Notes: generated by a model not told the origin, from the letters alone. Counted from the first letter of the stretch, positions 55,048 to 63,839 are shown. The stretch is DNA of 64,000 bases from Curvibacter microcysteis (GCF_028649435.1 NZ_JAQSIN010000001.1), one strand, 5' to 3'. A program made the numbers and translations.

Positions 55048-55125
55048 GCTTCCCTGCGCGAGGATGATCTCAATCAGGTTCAAAGGGACTTTCTCAGCCC
55101 GGACTTGGCAGTCCAGACACCCCTA
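55048..55125 (-). ncRNA. TPP riboswitch (THI element) upstream of the TonB receptor gene
   Basis: Minus strand shows the conserved THI blocks in order: AGGGGTG at the 5' end, GGGCTGAGA, CCCTTTGAACCTGAT, then ATCCTCGCGCAGGGAAGC, closing with the 5' strand. The segment from about 55047 to the start codon contains a 6-bp hairpin (GGCTGA/TCAGCC) that may belong to the expression platform. Confidence 0.9.
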
Positions 55126-55218
55126 GCGGCCTCGCGGTTCGTGTGACCGCGAGATGACCGAATTGTAATCGGCTGGTGAAGCGGCTGAGTGGGCGGGATG
55201 AATGACCCGCCCGGTCCA

Positions 55219-56166
55219 TCAGCAACGAAGGCGGCCGGAGGACGTGTCTTCGGGGGCGTTTTGGAGGGCGTCCTGGAAGGCGTCCACCTCGGCCTGCGGG
55301 TCGGCGGCGGCCAGCACAGCGCGCACCACGGCGACGCTGCCCACGCCGCTGGCCAGCACCTCAGGCAGGCGGCTGCGTTCGATGCCGCCGATGGCCACCA
55401 GCGGGTAAGGCCGGGCCATGCGGCGCATCAATTGGGCGTAGGCCTGCAAGCGGGCCACACCTTGCGGAGCGGTGGCCATGGCCTTAAGGGTGGTCGGAAA
55501 GACCGCGCCCATGGCGATGTAGCTGGGCTGCACCCGGTCGGCCAGCAGCATTTCGGCATAGCCATGCGTGCTGACGCCCAGGCGCAGGCCGGCCGTGCGC
55601 AAGGGCGTGAGGTCCAGGCCTTCGAGGTCTTCCTGCCCCAGGTGCACGCCCCAGGCGCCTTCCTCGATGGCAATTTGCCAGTGGTCGTTGATGAACAGAC
55701 GCGCCTCGGTGCCGCGCACCGCTTGCAAGGCGGCTCGCACCTCCTGGCGAATGGCCTGGGGCTGCTCCGACTTGAAGCGCAGCTGCAGCGTGGGCACGCC
55801 CATGCGGGCCAGGCGCGCAATCCACTCGGCGCTGGGGGCCACCACATACAGCCCCAAGGCTTGGGGACAAGGCGCAAAGGCGAGGGCGGGGTCCAGGCCT
55901 TGGCCCAGTCCGAAGTCTTCGGGCTGCTCGGGCCAGCTCAGATCCTCGGCGCGGCCGGTGCGTTGCGCTCGGTGTTGCCAGGCCTGGGCCAGGCAGTGGG
56001 CGTCGCGTTCAATGAAGCCCAAGGCGCGGCAGGCCCGCCAGGCCGCTTGGTAGGTCTCGGGGCCTGATGGCGCATCGCTGGGCAGGTCGCTGGCCAGGCC
56101 AAAGCGGGACTGGTGGGTGTTGAGCAGGGTCTGGGCCAGGGCGGTCTGGGGGTCGGGGTGGGGCAT
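55219..56166 (-). CDS. thiE: Thiamine phosphate synthase with N-terminal extension
   Basis: Couples HMP pyrophosphate with thiazole phosphate to thiamine phosphate. Residues about 105-315 form the ThiE TIM barrel (GLYVVAPSAEWIARLARMGVPTLQLRFK; LFINDHWQIAIEEGAWGVHLGQEDLEG; GVSTHGYAEML; YIAMGAVFPTTLKAM; LVAIGGIERSRLPEVLASGVGSVAVVRAVLAA). About 105 extra N-terminal residues (ALGFIERDAHCLAQAWQHRAQ region) are not part of standard ThiE and recall the C-terminal end of ThiD. Last gene of thiO-thiS-thiG-thiE, 33 bases after thiG. Confidence 0.92.
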   Translation of the reverse strand: MPHPDPQTALAQTLLNTHQSRFGLASDLPSDAPSGPETYQAAWRACRALGFIERDAHCLAQAWQHRAQRTGRAEDLSWPEQPEDFGLGQGLDPALAFAPCPQALGLYVVAPSAEWIARLARMGVPTLQLRFKSEQPQAIRQEVRAALQAVRGTEARLFINDHWQIAIEEGAWGVHLGQEDLEGLDLTPLRTAGLRLGVSTHGYAEMLLADRVQPSYIAMGAVFPTTLKAMATAPQGVARLQAYAQLMRRMARPYPLVAIGGIERSRLPEVLASGVGSVAVVRAVLAAADPQAEVDAFQDALQNAPEDTSSGRLRC

Positions 56167-56199
56167 GCGAATGGACTCGAACGGGGGGGGGCGGTGGGT

Positions 56200-57036
56200 T
56201 CAGGCGTGGTGCCAGAAGGGGGTGCCCAGCACCGGCGTGCTGGGTTGGGCGCTGGCCTGTTCTTGCATGACCCCGGCCAGGTAGGCCTGGCGACCGGCCT
56301 GCACGGCGTGGGCAAAGGCCTGGGCCATTTGCACTGGCTGGGGCGACAAGGCCACGGCGGTGTTCAGCAGCACGGCGTCAAAGCCCCACTCCAGCACGGT
56401 GCAGGCATGCGAGGGGCGACCCAGCCCCGCGTCCACGATCAGGGGCACATCCAGGCGCTCGCGCAAGGTCTGCAAGGCGTGGGGGTTGATGGGGCCCTTG
56501 CCCGTGCCGATGGGCGCAGCCCAGGGCATGACGGCTTGGCAGCCCACGTCCACCAGGCGCTGGCACAGCACCAGGTCATCGGTGCAATAGGGCAGGACCT
56601 TGAAGCCGTCGCGGATCAGCCGGTCGGCCACGCCGACCAGGTTCAGGGTGTCGGGCTGCAGGGTGTAGTCGTCGCCGATCAGCTCCAGCTTGATCCAGTC
56701 GGTGTTGAACACCTCGCGCGCCATGTGCGAGGTGGCCAGGGCCTCTTGTGCGCTGTGGCAGCCGGCCGTGTTGGGCAGCACGGGCACGCCCAGCTCTTGC
56801 AGCAGGGCCCAGAAGGTGTTGTCTTGGCTGCCGTTGGCGGCCTCCGCGCTGGCGCTTTGGCGGCGCAGCGAGGCGGTCAGCATGGCCGGCCGGGCGCTCA
56901 GCACCGCTTCACGCAGGGTGGCGGGCGAAGGGTAGCGGGCCGTGCCCAGCATCAGGCGGCTGTCAAAACGTTGGCCGTACAGGAAGAGCGGATCGGCCAC
57001 AGCGGGCTGCTCGGGGTGGAGGGGCAGGGGGGGCAT
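56200..57036 (-). CDS. thiG: Thiazole synthase
   Basis: Forms the thiazole phosphate ring from deoxyxylulose phosphate, dehydroglycine and ThiS thiocarboxylate. The 278-residue TIM-barrel has the imine-forming Lys116 (DWIKLELIGDD), PNTAGCHSAQEALATSHMAREV and phosphate-binding VDAGLGRPSHACTVLEWGFDAVLLNTAVALS. The ATG at 57036 is fixed by GGAGG 9 bases upstream (57046-57050); the TTG at 57045 is too close to that site. Confidence 0.96.
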   Translation of the reverse strand: MPPLPLHPEQPAVADPLFLYGQRFDSRLMLGTARYPSPATLREAVLSARPAMLTASLRRQSASAEAANGSQDNTFWALLQELGVPVLPNTAGCHSAQEALATSHMAREVFNTDWIKLELIGDDYTLQPDTLNLVGVADRLIRDGFKVLPYCTDDLVLCQRLVDVGCQAVMPWAAPIGTGKGPINPHALQTLRERLDVPLIVDAGLGRPSHACTVLEWGFDAVLLNTAVALSPQPVQMAQAFAHAVQAGRQAYLAGVMQEQASAQPSTPVLGTPFWHHA

Positions 57037-57041
57037 GGGCT

Positions 57042-57245
57042 TCAACCTCCGGTGACTGGGGTGATGACTTCGACTTGATCGCCGCTCTTCAGCAGGGTCT
57101 GGGCGTAGGCCGAGCGGGGCACGAACTGGGTGTTGATGGCCACCGCGTAGGGGGGGCTGAAGGCCTGTTGGGCCAGGGCTTCGGCCAGGGGGGTGTCAGC
57201 GGCCAAGGAAACGGCCTTCTGGTTGATCAGGACTTGGATCGTCAT
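57042..57245 (-). CDS. thiS: Sulfur carrier protein ThiS
   Basis: Ubiquitin-fold sulfur donor for thiazole synthesis, 67 residues, ending in the required Gly-Gly (EVITPVTGG) that is adenylated and thiocarboxylated. ATG at 57245. It lies between thiO and thiG; its final codons contain the thiG ribosome site. Confidence 0.95.
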   Translation of the reverse strand: MTIQVLINQKAVSLAADTPLAEALAQQAFSPPYAVAINTQFVPRSAYAQTLLKSGDQVEVITPVTGG

Positions 57246-57276
57246 GGGGATGCGGGCTCAAAAAGAGGGGCGGAAT

Positions 57277-58446
57277 TCAGGCGGGGAGCACGGTGCTCAA
57301 AGGCACGCCCAGGCGCTGGGCCAGCGTGTCGTCGCCCTGGGTCAGCCAGGCGCAGGCCACGTCAGCGATGGCGGGCGCGATCAAGAAACCGTGCCGGTAC
57401 AGGCCGTTGATTTGCAGGAGATTGGGAGCCAGCTGGCGCAGCGCCGGCAGGTTGTCGGGCAGGGTGGGGCGGCACTGGCTGCTCAGCTCCAGGATGCGGG
57501 CCTCGCCAAAGCCGGGGTGCACGGTGTAGGCCGCGCTGAGCAGTTCCAGCGTGGAGCGCACGCTGACGGGGCTGAAGTCCTCGGACTCGATCTCGGTGGC
57601 GCCGATCACAAACACCTGGTCGGGCTTGGGCGCGATGTAGATCGGGTAGCGCGGGTGGATCAGCCGGGTGGGGCGGCTCAGATGCACGCCGGGCGCATGC
57701 AGGCGTGCCACCTCGCCACGCACGGCGCGCAGCCCGGTCCATTGGGGGTTGGCTCCGATGCCTCGGCAGTCCAGCACGCAGCAACTGGCATCGGCGGCCA
57801 GCGTGGCAGGCTCTTGCGGGCTGTTCCAGTGCAGGGCCACGCCGCAGCTTTGCAGCTCGCTCAGCAAGGCCGCCAGCAGCGCGCGGTTGTCCAGTTGGCC
57901 CTCGTCCGGCAGGTACAGGCCTTGGCTGAAGCGGTCGGCCAGTTCAGGCTCCAAGCCGGCCAGGCCGGCCGCATCCAGGGCTTGGGGCACGGGCAGTTCG
58001 GGGAGGTGCCGGGTGGTGTTGCGCAACAGGTGTTCAAAGCGCTGCGCTTCGGGGCGGTCCTGGCGGTGCCAGACGATCAGGGTGCCTTCGCGTTGGAAGA
58101 ACACCGGCTCACGCAGCTCGGCCAGCAGCGCCGGCCAACGGCCCAGCGCGTACTGGCCCATGCGCACCACGGGCAGCTCGGTCACCGCGGATTCGGCCAA
58201 GGGCGCCAGCATGGCGGCGGCGACCCGGGCGGCCGCCCCCTCGGCCAGGGGGCTGCCGGCCTCGTACAGCGCCACGGTCTGGCCGGCCCGGGCCAGGCGC
58301 CAGGCCATCAGACGGCCCATCAAGCCGGCGCCCAGCACCGCGACGCGACGGGTGTGCGGACCGATCAGGGGACGGGTGGGGTGGGGGCTTCGCCGCTCGG
58401 GGGCGGAGGGCGGGGGCGCAGCAGAAGAGGCGACAGGGGCCAGCAC
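57277..58446 (-). CDS. thiO: Glycine oxidase ThiO (FAD-dependent)
   Basis: Oxidises glycine to the imine used by ThiG in aerobic thiazole synthesis. The 389-residue DAO-family protein has the Rossmann FAD motif VAVLGAGLMGRLMAWRLARAG (about residues 35-55), AARVAAAMLAPLAES, and the C-terminal FAD block INGLYRHGFLIAPAIADVACAW. The start is GTG 58446, preceded by AAAGGA with 8-base spacing; the frame is open further upstream, but that part is the TPP riboswitch. First gene of the thi operon. Confidence 0.92.
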   Translation of the reverse strand: MLAPVASSAAPPPSAPERRSPHPTRPLIGPHTRRVAVLGAGLMGRLMAWRLARAGQTVALYEAGSPLAEGAAARVAAAMLAPLAESAVTELPVVRMGQYALGRWPALLAELREPVFFQREGTLIVWHRQDRPEAQRFEHLLRNTTRHLPELPVPQALDAAGLAGLEPELADRFSQGLYLPDEGQLDNRALLAALLSELQSCGVALHWNSPQEPATLAADASCCVLDCRGIGANPQWTGLRAVRGEVARLHAPGVHLSRPTRLIHPRYPIYIAPKPDQVFVIGATEIESEDFSPVSVRSTLELLSAAYTVHPGFGEARILELSSQCRPTLPDNLPALRQLAPNLLQINGLYRHGFLIAPAIADVACAWLTQGDDTLAQRLGVPLSTVLPA

Positions 58447-58510
58447 GTCAAAAGTCCTTTCCAGGGAATGCCTGAGCAGGACGAAACGAGGCCGCGCGTC
58501 GTTGATTGAA

Positions 58511-58603
58511 ACTTCCCACGCCAGCATGATCTGGATCGGGTCATGAGGGTCTTTCTCAGCCCAGCCGTTGGATCGTTTCACGATCGCCCGACAGGCACCC
58601 CTG
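58511..58603 (-). ncRNA. TPP riboswitch (THI element) upstream of thiO
   Basis: Minus strand has AGGGGTGCC at the 5' end, GGGCTGAGA, then ACCCTCATGACCCGATC, ATCATGCTGGCGTGGGAAG. The segment between the first two blocks is extended (about 34 bases with a GATCG/CGATC hairpin), typical of the variable P3 arm. It ends 65 bases before the thiO GTG and so controls thiO-thiS-thiG-thiE. Confidence 0.92.
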
Positions 58604-58702
58604 TTTCATCCGCAAGCCGCGATTACAGCACAAAGCGGGCGGTGCGCTGGCGGCATGGACGCCATAATCGCGCCGACCTGAGCCCCACCACCGAGCCCCG
58701 CC

Positions 58703-59560
58703 ATGACCGATTCCGCAGCTTCTTCGTCCTCTTCCGCCGTGTCGCCCGCCACCCGCTACCTGCGGGTGTTGAGCATCGCGGGCTCCGACAGCGGCGGGGG
58801 CGCCGGCATCCAGGCTGACCTGAAAACCATGCTGGCCCTGGGCTGCCACGGCATGACGGCCATCACCGCCTTGACCGCTCAAAACACCCTCGGCGTGCGG
58901 GCGGTGCACCCGGTCCCGGTGGCGCACCTGATCGAGGAGATGGATGCTGTTGCCCAGGATATCGGCGTGGATGCCGTCAAAACCGGCATGTTGCCCAGTG
59001 CCGAAGCCGTGCTCGCCGTGGCCCAGGCCCTGGACCGCTACCAGTGGTCCCACCTGGTGCTCGACCCGGTGATGGTCTCCACCAGCGGCCACCGCTTGAT
59101 GAACGACAGCACCGCGACGGTGCTGGTGCGCGAGTTGTTTCCGCGCGCATCCCTGATCACGCCCAACCTGGATGAGGCTGAAGCCCTGTTGGGCCACCGC
59201 ATCTGCGATGCCAGTGCACTGGAACCAGCAGCCCATGAGCTGCTGGCCCTGGGCGCCCGGGCGGTGCTGCTCAAAGGCGGTCACCTGCCCGGTGAGGAGG
59301 TGGTGGATTTGTTGCTGGCGCGGGATGGCACCCAGCTGCGCTTGTCCAGCCCCCGCATTGCCAGTCGCAACACCCATGGCACCGGGTGCACCTTGTCCGC
59401 TGCCGTCGCTTGCGGTCTGGCGGGCGGCTTGCCCCTGGCCCAGGCGGTCAGCGAGGCGCGCGCCTTCATCGTGCAAGCCATCCGCAGCGGTGCCGGGGTG
59501 CAGGTGGGCCAAGGGCATGGCCCCTTGAACCATGGCCTGCGCTTGCTGCCCAGCGCTTGA
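58703..59560 (+). CDS. thiD: Hydroxymethylpyrimidine/phosphomethylpyrimidine kinase
   Basis: Phosphorylates HMP and HMP phosphate for thiamine synthesis. The 285-residue ribokinase-fold protein has SIAGSDSGGGAGIQADLKTMLALGCHGMTAITALTAQNT, VKTGMLPS, DPVMVSTSGHRLM, and the catalytic/anion-hole SRNTHGTGCTLSAAVACGLA. About 18 Ser/Ala-rich residues precede the domain. It is divergent from the riboswitch-controlled thi operon; I see no riboswitch on its own 5' side. Confidence 0.95.
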   Translation: MTDSAASSSSSAVSPATRYLRVLSIAGSDSGGGAGIQADLKTMLALGCHGMTAITALTAQNTLGVRAVHPVPVAHLIEEMDAVAQDIGVDAVKTGMLPSAEAVLAVAQALDRYQWSHLVLDPVMVSTSGHRLMNDSTATVLVRELFPRASLITPNLDEAEALLGHRICDASALEPAAHELLALGARAVLLKGGHLPGEEVVDLLLARDGTQLRLSSPRIASRNTHGTGCTLSAAVACGLAGGLPLAQAVSEARAFIVQAIRSGAGVQVGQGHGPLNHGLRLLPSA

Positions 59561-59608
59561 GTTGAGGCCTTTCTAGGCGCGCTGCCAGCGCACTGGTGAG
59601 GGCCGGGC

Positions 59609-61885
59609 TCATGGTGTGGAGGCGGCTTGGCTGCGATTGGCTTGCAGATGCCGCAGAGCCGTCAGCAGCGCATGGGGGCGGATGGGTTTTTCCAGCACCT
59701 GATCCAGGCGGAGCCCCATGCGCTGGGCGGTCTGCAGGACTTGGCTGGGTGGGGCGGTGGTCAGGGCCACCCGTTCCAGCAAGGTCGTCTGGGGGCTGAC
59801 ACCGCGCAGCGACTGCAGCCACGTCCAAGGCTCGACCGCCCCAGGCTCCAGGGCCAGCAACAGCGTCTGGAAGGGGTGCCCTTCTTGTTCGGCCTGTGCG
59901 AGCGCGTCGGAGGCGGCTTGGGGCGTCGCAACCCCTTGCACGGGGATCTGCCAGGCCCCCAAGACCTGCTGGAGGATCTCACGCGCGTCGGGGTCGGGCT
60001 CCAGCACCAGCAGGCGGCGGGGCGTCAAGGTCACCGAGGTGGTCAGCTGCTGGATTTGCCGTGCCGAGGCTTTGGCAAAGACCGCTGTGAAAAGCACTTG
60101 GAGCCCCGTGTCACCGCAGGGCTCCACCCACAGCCGGCCCCCCAATGGCCCGACCATGTGTTGAGGCAGGTCAAGCGGCCCACCGCCTGGCAGGGGGGGC
60201 GAGGCCAGCCGCGTCGGGACGGCGAGCCACGGTGACTGGGGCTCCGTGGCGTCCCGGGCTTGGGGGACACGGACGGCAAAGCGCAGCGCCACCGTGTCCG
60301 CCTGCGTGCTCAGTTGCGCCACGCTGAGCTGAATGACGCCGGGGCCACTGCAGGCCATGGCGTGGTCCACCACTCGGCGCAAGATGCTCAGCAGGTAGGA
60401 GGCATCTCCCACCAAGGCCGTGGTGACCTGGTCGGGCACCTCTTGTTCCAGGTGCAGGCCTTGTTCATCGGCCTGCAGCACGGTGGAGGTCAGCAAGTCG
60501 TCGAGGGTGTCAAGCAAGCAGAAGGGCTGCGGCATGCCCAGCACCTTGGCGCTGTCCAACCATTGGTGCAGCGCCTGGGCGGCCAGGTTCAGGCGCTTGA
60601 GCGTGTGGCGCTGGGCCTCATCTGAGGCCTGACGCAGCGCCAGGCTGCCCAGGCCCAAAACGGTATTCAAGGGGTTCTTGAGGGCCTGCAAGTGCGTGGT
60701 CCAAGCCAGGTCGGGCGCTGGCGTCAGCGCTTCGACTGGGGGCGCTGCGGCGGCCTGCAGGTCTTGCCCTTCGCGCCACTGCGGCTCGCTCAGATCGATG
60801 CCGACATTGATTTGCACCACCGAGCTGGCGCCCCACGGGCTGGGGATCTGGCAGGGCGGGCTGCTGCGCCAGACGATGCGTCGGCGCGCCCCACTTCGGT
60901 CGGTCAGCTCATGGCGGGCGGCTTCACCGAAGGCCGGGTTTGGCTGGGGTGGCTGGGTGCGAGTCGGCTCCAGTGTCGCGCTCAAGGCCATCCAGCTCTG
61001 CCCCAGGGCTTGTTCGCGTCCCAAGCCAGCGAAGTTCTCCGCTGCTTGGTTGAACAGCACGATGTCGCCGCGCTCGTCCACGCCCACCACGATCAGCGGC
61101 AGCGGGTCGACCAGCGCGGCCAGCCAGGGGCTGGTGGGCCCCCGTGCGAGCTCGGCCCTGGGGGGCTCCGTCGGCGGCGTGCCCGCGGCCAGATCGGGGG
61201 GCGGATTCAACAGGCGTTGGCGCCAGCGTGGCAGCACGCTGTGCTGCATCACGGCCCCCAGCAGCAGGCTCAGCACCAGGGCAGTACCCAACTCCAGTCC
61301 CAGCCAGAAACGCTGCTGTTCGACGTAGGTGGCCAGCCAGTTTTCCTGGCCTTGTTCGGATTTCCTGGCTTCCTGGGCCGTTTCGTTGAGTTCACGTCGG
61401 TGTTTTTCAAACAAGACCGTCAGCTCCGCCAGGAGCTGCTGCTGTTCTTCGCGGCGGCCCTGCAAGACGGCTTGGCTGAAGGGCCCCACCGCCAATCGGA
61501 GCAATTGCTGCGCACTCTGGTTGGCGTTTCGGTAGAGCTGCTGAAGTTGGGCTGAGCCGAGGCCCATGGCCTTGCTCCAGTGCTGGTAGCTTTGTTGGTA
61601 GTTGGCCTGGAGCTTCTCCAGCCGCGTGATGAGGCGCTTTTGCGGGTCTCGGTCCGGGCTGGAGCCCAGCTCAAAACACAGCAGGTAGGACTCGGTCACG
61701 TACAGGGAGGGCAACAGAAGCTCGGACGCCAGGTCTTTGCTGGAGCGGCTCGGGGGCGGCCATGGCTGGCCCAGCCGCATGGCATCCAGCACCCTGAAGC
61801 TGGTCCAGGCGACGCCACCCAGCAACAAGGCCACGGCGATGTTCAAGAGCAGCAGGCGAAAACGTCCGGGAAGGTGGAACCGCAT
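59609..61885 (-). CDS. Degenerate hybrid histidine-kinase-like membrane protein
   Basis: The 758-residue protein has the layout of a hybrid sensor kinase: membrane helix 1 (about 10-30), periplasmic helical region (31-193), helix 2 (194-213), PAS (250-370), HisKA-like (390-460), ATPase-like (480-610) and receiver-like (625-745). Key residues are missing: the phospho-His position is Gln400 (QALKNPLN in place of HELRNPLN), the N-box Asn is His (VVDHAM), and the receiver Asp position reads LLLALEPGAVEP. The receiver Lys (VLEKPIRP) remains. The frame is intact, so it is probably a pseudokinase rather than a decayed gene. ATG 61885 chosen. Confidence 0.82.
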   Translation of the reverse strand: MRFHLPGRFRLLLLNIAVALLLGGVAWTSFRVLDAMRLGQPWPPPSRSSKDLASELLLPSLYVTESYLLCFELGSSPDRDPQKRLITRLEKLQANYQQSYQHWSKAMGLGSAQLQQLYRNANQSAQQLLRLAVGPFSQAVLQGRREEQQQLLAELTVLFEKHRRELNETAQEARKSEQGQENWLATYVEQQRFWLGLELGTALVLSLLLGAVMQHSVLPRWRQRLLNPPPDLAAGTPPTEPPRAELARGPTSPWLAALVDPLPLIVVGVDERGDIVLFNQAAENFAGLGREQALGQSWMALSATLEPTRTQPPQPNPAFGEAARHELTDRSGARRRIVWRSSPPCQIPSPWGASSVVQINVGIDLSEPQWREGQDLQAAAAPPVEALTPAPDLAWTTHLQALKNPLNTVLGLGSLALRQASDEAQRHTLKRLNLAAQALHQWLDSAKVLGMPQPFCLLDTLDDLLTSTVLQADEQGLHLEQEVPDQVTTALVGDASYLLSILRRVVDHAMACSGPGVIQLSVAQLSTQADTVALRFAVRVPQARDATEPQSPWLAVPTRLASPPLPGGGPLDLPQHMVGPLGGRLWVEPCGDTGLQVLFTAVFAKASARQIQQLTTSVTLTPRRLLVLEPDPDAREILQQVLGAWQIPVQGVATPQAASDALAQAEQEGHPFQTLLLALEPGAVEPWTWLQSLRGVSPQTTLLERVALTTAPPSQVLQTAQRMGLRLDQVLEKPIRPHALLTALRHLQANRSQAASTP

Positions 61886-62219
61886 GTCGTGTTGGCGGCT
61901 GTTCCGGCGCGCAACAGCCGCAGTAGAAGGGGATCTCTGAAGAATCAATCACTTGAATGATATCAAATGAATCATTTAGGCAATATTTAAATTGCGATAA
62001 ATGTGATTTTTATCCTGATTGGATCGGGCTTGTGATGCAGGAATTAGCATCTTGAGAGAGGGTGCTTCGGGCTGGGGCCAGCCGTGGACCCTGCTGGGTG
62101 CCGTGGCCAGTCATCCCTGGGGCCAAACCACCATGCGCTGGGCTGCCGCGAAGGCGGCCTGGCCCCGGCACGGCGGGGCTGGTCCCGTCGTGAACCCAGA
62201 GGGGCCAGCGACACCCGTT
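61886..62219. other. Intergenic region between kinase-like gene and ferredoxin reductase
   Basis: About 330 bases. The part 61941-62020 is AT-rich with several TGAT motifs and an inverted repeat AATGAT/ATCATT (61956-61961, 61971-61976), and holds a TGATATCA palindrome (61958-61965). It is the likely promoter area of the kinase-like gene. The rest (62040-62219) is GC-rich and I see nothing in it. Confidence 0.4.
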
Positions 62220-63299
62220 TCAGTGACGCGGGCCGGGCGCAACGCCCAGGCGTTGCTGCAATTGGGTGCTGGTGGTGGTGTATTGCAGGCGCACCGGCGC
62301 TTGGCCGGGCGTCAGCCATTGGGCGGCGGCGAAGGCGGCCATGGTGGCTTCATGGAAGCCGCAGAGGATCAGCTTGCGTTTGCCGGGGTAGTGGTTGATG
62401 TCACCCACGGCAAAGATGCCGGGCAGCTCGGTGCCGCAACTGACCGGGTCCACGGGCAGCAATTTGCGCTCCATGGCCAGGCCCCAGTTCACCAGCGGCC
62501 CCAGGCGGGGCGCCAAGCCCAGGAAGACCAGAAGCTGGTCCACCGGCAGGGTCAGCTCCTCGTCGTCGGCCGTGGCAATTTGCAAACCGGTCAGGCGTGG
62601 GCCTGGGGTGCTGTCATGGGTTTGCAGGCCCACCGCTTGGCCCACGGTCACCCGCAGGGCGTCTGCGGCGCGCAAGGCGGCCAGTTCAGCCAACAGCGGG
62701 GCCGGGGCTTCAAAAACGTCTTTGCGGTGCAACAGGGTCACACTGCGGGGCGCGTTCAGTCCGCTCCGTTTTTGATTCGCGGCGTCCACCGCCGCTTGTA
62801 CGGCGGTTTCGTCGGCGCCGTTGATCACCACGCGCTGGCCCGCCAGCGTCTCTGGCTCCGGCGCTTGGTAGTGCACTTGCTGGCCTTCAAAGGCCTGGAT
62901 GCCTTCCAGGCGCAGGCTGCGCGCCACAAACGCGCCCACGCCAGCGGCAATGAACACGGTGCGGGTCAGAAAACGGGTGCCGACCGTGGTTTGCAACAGC
63001 CAGCGGCCATCGGGCTGCTGGGCCACTTCGGCCACTTCTTGTGAGAGGTGGAAGGTGGGCGCAAACGGCTTGGTTTGCAGCAGCAGGCGTTCGGCCAGCT
63101 CACGCCCGGTGCACACCGGCAGCCCGGGGATGTCGTAGATGGGTTTGTCGGGGTACAGCGCCAGGCACTGGCCACCGACGGCGGGCAAGGTGTCCACCAC
63201 ATGGGCGTGGAAGCCTTGCAGGCCAAGCTGAAAGACCTGGAACAGGCCCACGGGCCCCGCGCCGATGACAAGGGCATCGGTTTCAATGGGCGGCAGCAT
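62220..63299 (-). CDS. Ferredoxin--NADP+ reductase (thioredoxin-reductase-like type)
   Basis: FAD/NAD(P)-binding flavoprotein of 359 residues: FAD motif ALVIGAGPVGLFQVFQLGLQGFHAHVVDTLPAVGGQCLALYPDKPIYDIPG, a second nucleotide-binding domain (VVINGADETAVQAAVDAANQ, whose usual GxGxxA glycines are altered) and the FAD block PGIFAVGDINHYPGKRKLILCGFHEA. This matches YumC-type reductases that lack redox cysteines. It follows fdxA on the same strand, its likely electron partner. ATG 63299 chosen; TTG 63314 is an alternative. Confidence 0.9.
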   Translation of the reverse strand: MLPPIETDALVIGAGPVGLFQVFQLGLQGFHAHVVDTLPAVGGQCLALYPDKPIYDIPGLPVCTGRELAERLLLQTKPFAPTFHLSQEVAEVAQQPDGRWLLQTTVGTRFLTRTVFIAAGVGAFVARSLRLEGIQAFEGQQVHYQAPEPETLAGQRVVINGADETAVQAAVDAANQKRSGLNAPRSVTLLHRKDVFEAPAPLLAELAALRAADALRVTVGQAVGLQTHDSTPGPRLTGLQIATADDEELTLPVDQLLVFLGLAPRLGPLVNWGLAMERKLLPVDPVSCGTELPGIFAVGDINHYPGKRKLILCGFHEATMAAFAAAQWLTPGQAPVRLQYTTTSTQLQQRLGVAPGPRH

Positions 63300-63372
63300 G
63301 GGGGCGGTGGTCAAGGGGTCAGCAGTGGGGACCGGGCACCCCAGGGGGCCCGGTCCGAAGGGGGTCAGGGAA

Positions 63373-63702
63373 TCAGCGGATCAGTTCAGCCAGCTTGCCC
63401 GGCTTGTTGTTCCAGGCGTCAGCGTCGGGCAGGGCCGGCTTGCGCTTGGTGATGCTCTTCCAGCCGTCGGCCAGGGCCAGCTCGGCGTTGAGCTTGATGA
63501 AGTGCAGCTGGTCCGAAGGGGTGTCCTCTTCAGCAAAGATGGCGTTGGCCGGGCATTCCGGGATGCACACGGCGCAGTCGATGCACTCGTCGGGATCGAT
63601 CACGAGCATGTTGGGGCCTTCGCGGAAGCAGTCCACGGGGCACACATCCACGCAATCGGTGAATTTGCACTTGATGCAGTTTTCGGTAACGACGTGAGTC
63701 AT
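63373..63702 (-). CDS. fdxA: Ferredoxin FdxA (7Fe, [3Fe-4S][4Fe-4S])
   Basis: Azotobacter FdI-like ferredoxin of 109 residues. The first cluster ligands lie in ENCIKCKFTDCVDVCPVDC (Cys9, 12, 17, 21, 25) and the second in DECIDCAVCIPECP (Cys40, 43, 46, 50). The C-terminal extension (LNAELALADGWKSITKRK) is typical for the family. ATG at 63702. Precedes the reductase by 73 bases. Confidence 0.95.
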   Translation of the reverse strand: MTHVVTENCIKCKFTDCVDVCPVDCFREGPNMLVIDPDECIDCAVCIPECPANAIFAEEDTPSDQLHFIKLNAELALADGWKSITKRKPALPDADAWNNKPGKLAELIR

Positions 63703-63839
63703 GGGAAGAGGTTTTGTCTGGTGGGGGGAAGGTTTTCCGAACGATTTTCGGGAAAACCCTTGATTTTAGGGGGAATCCGGCCAGAGCGCAGATTTGTCCT
63801 CGACAAGTCTGCGGCCTCTGGCCTGGGGACTGCGTCGGA

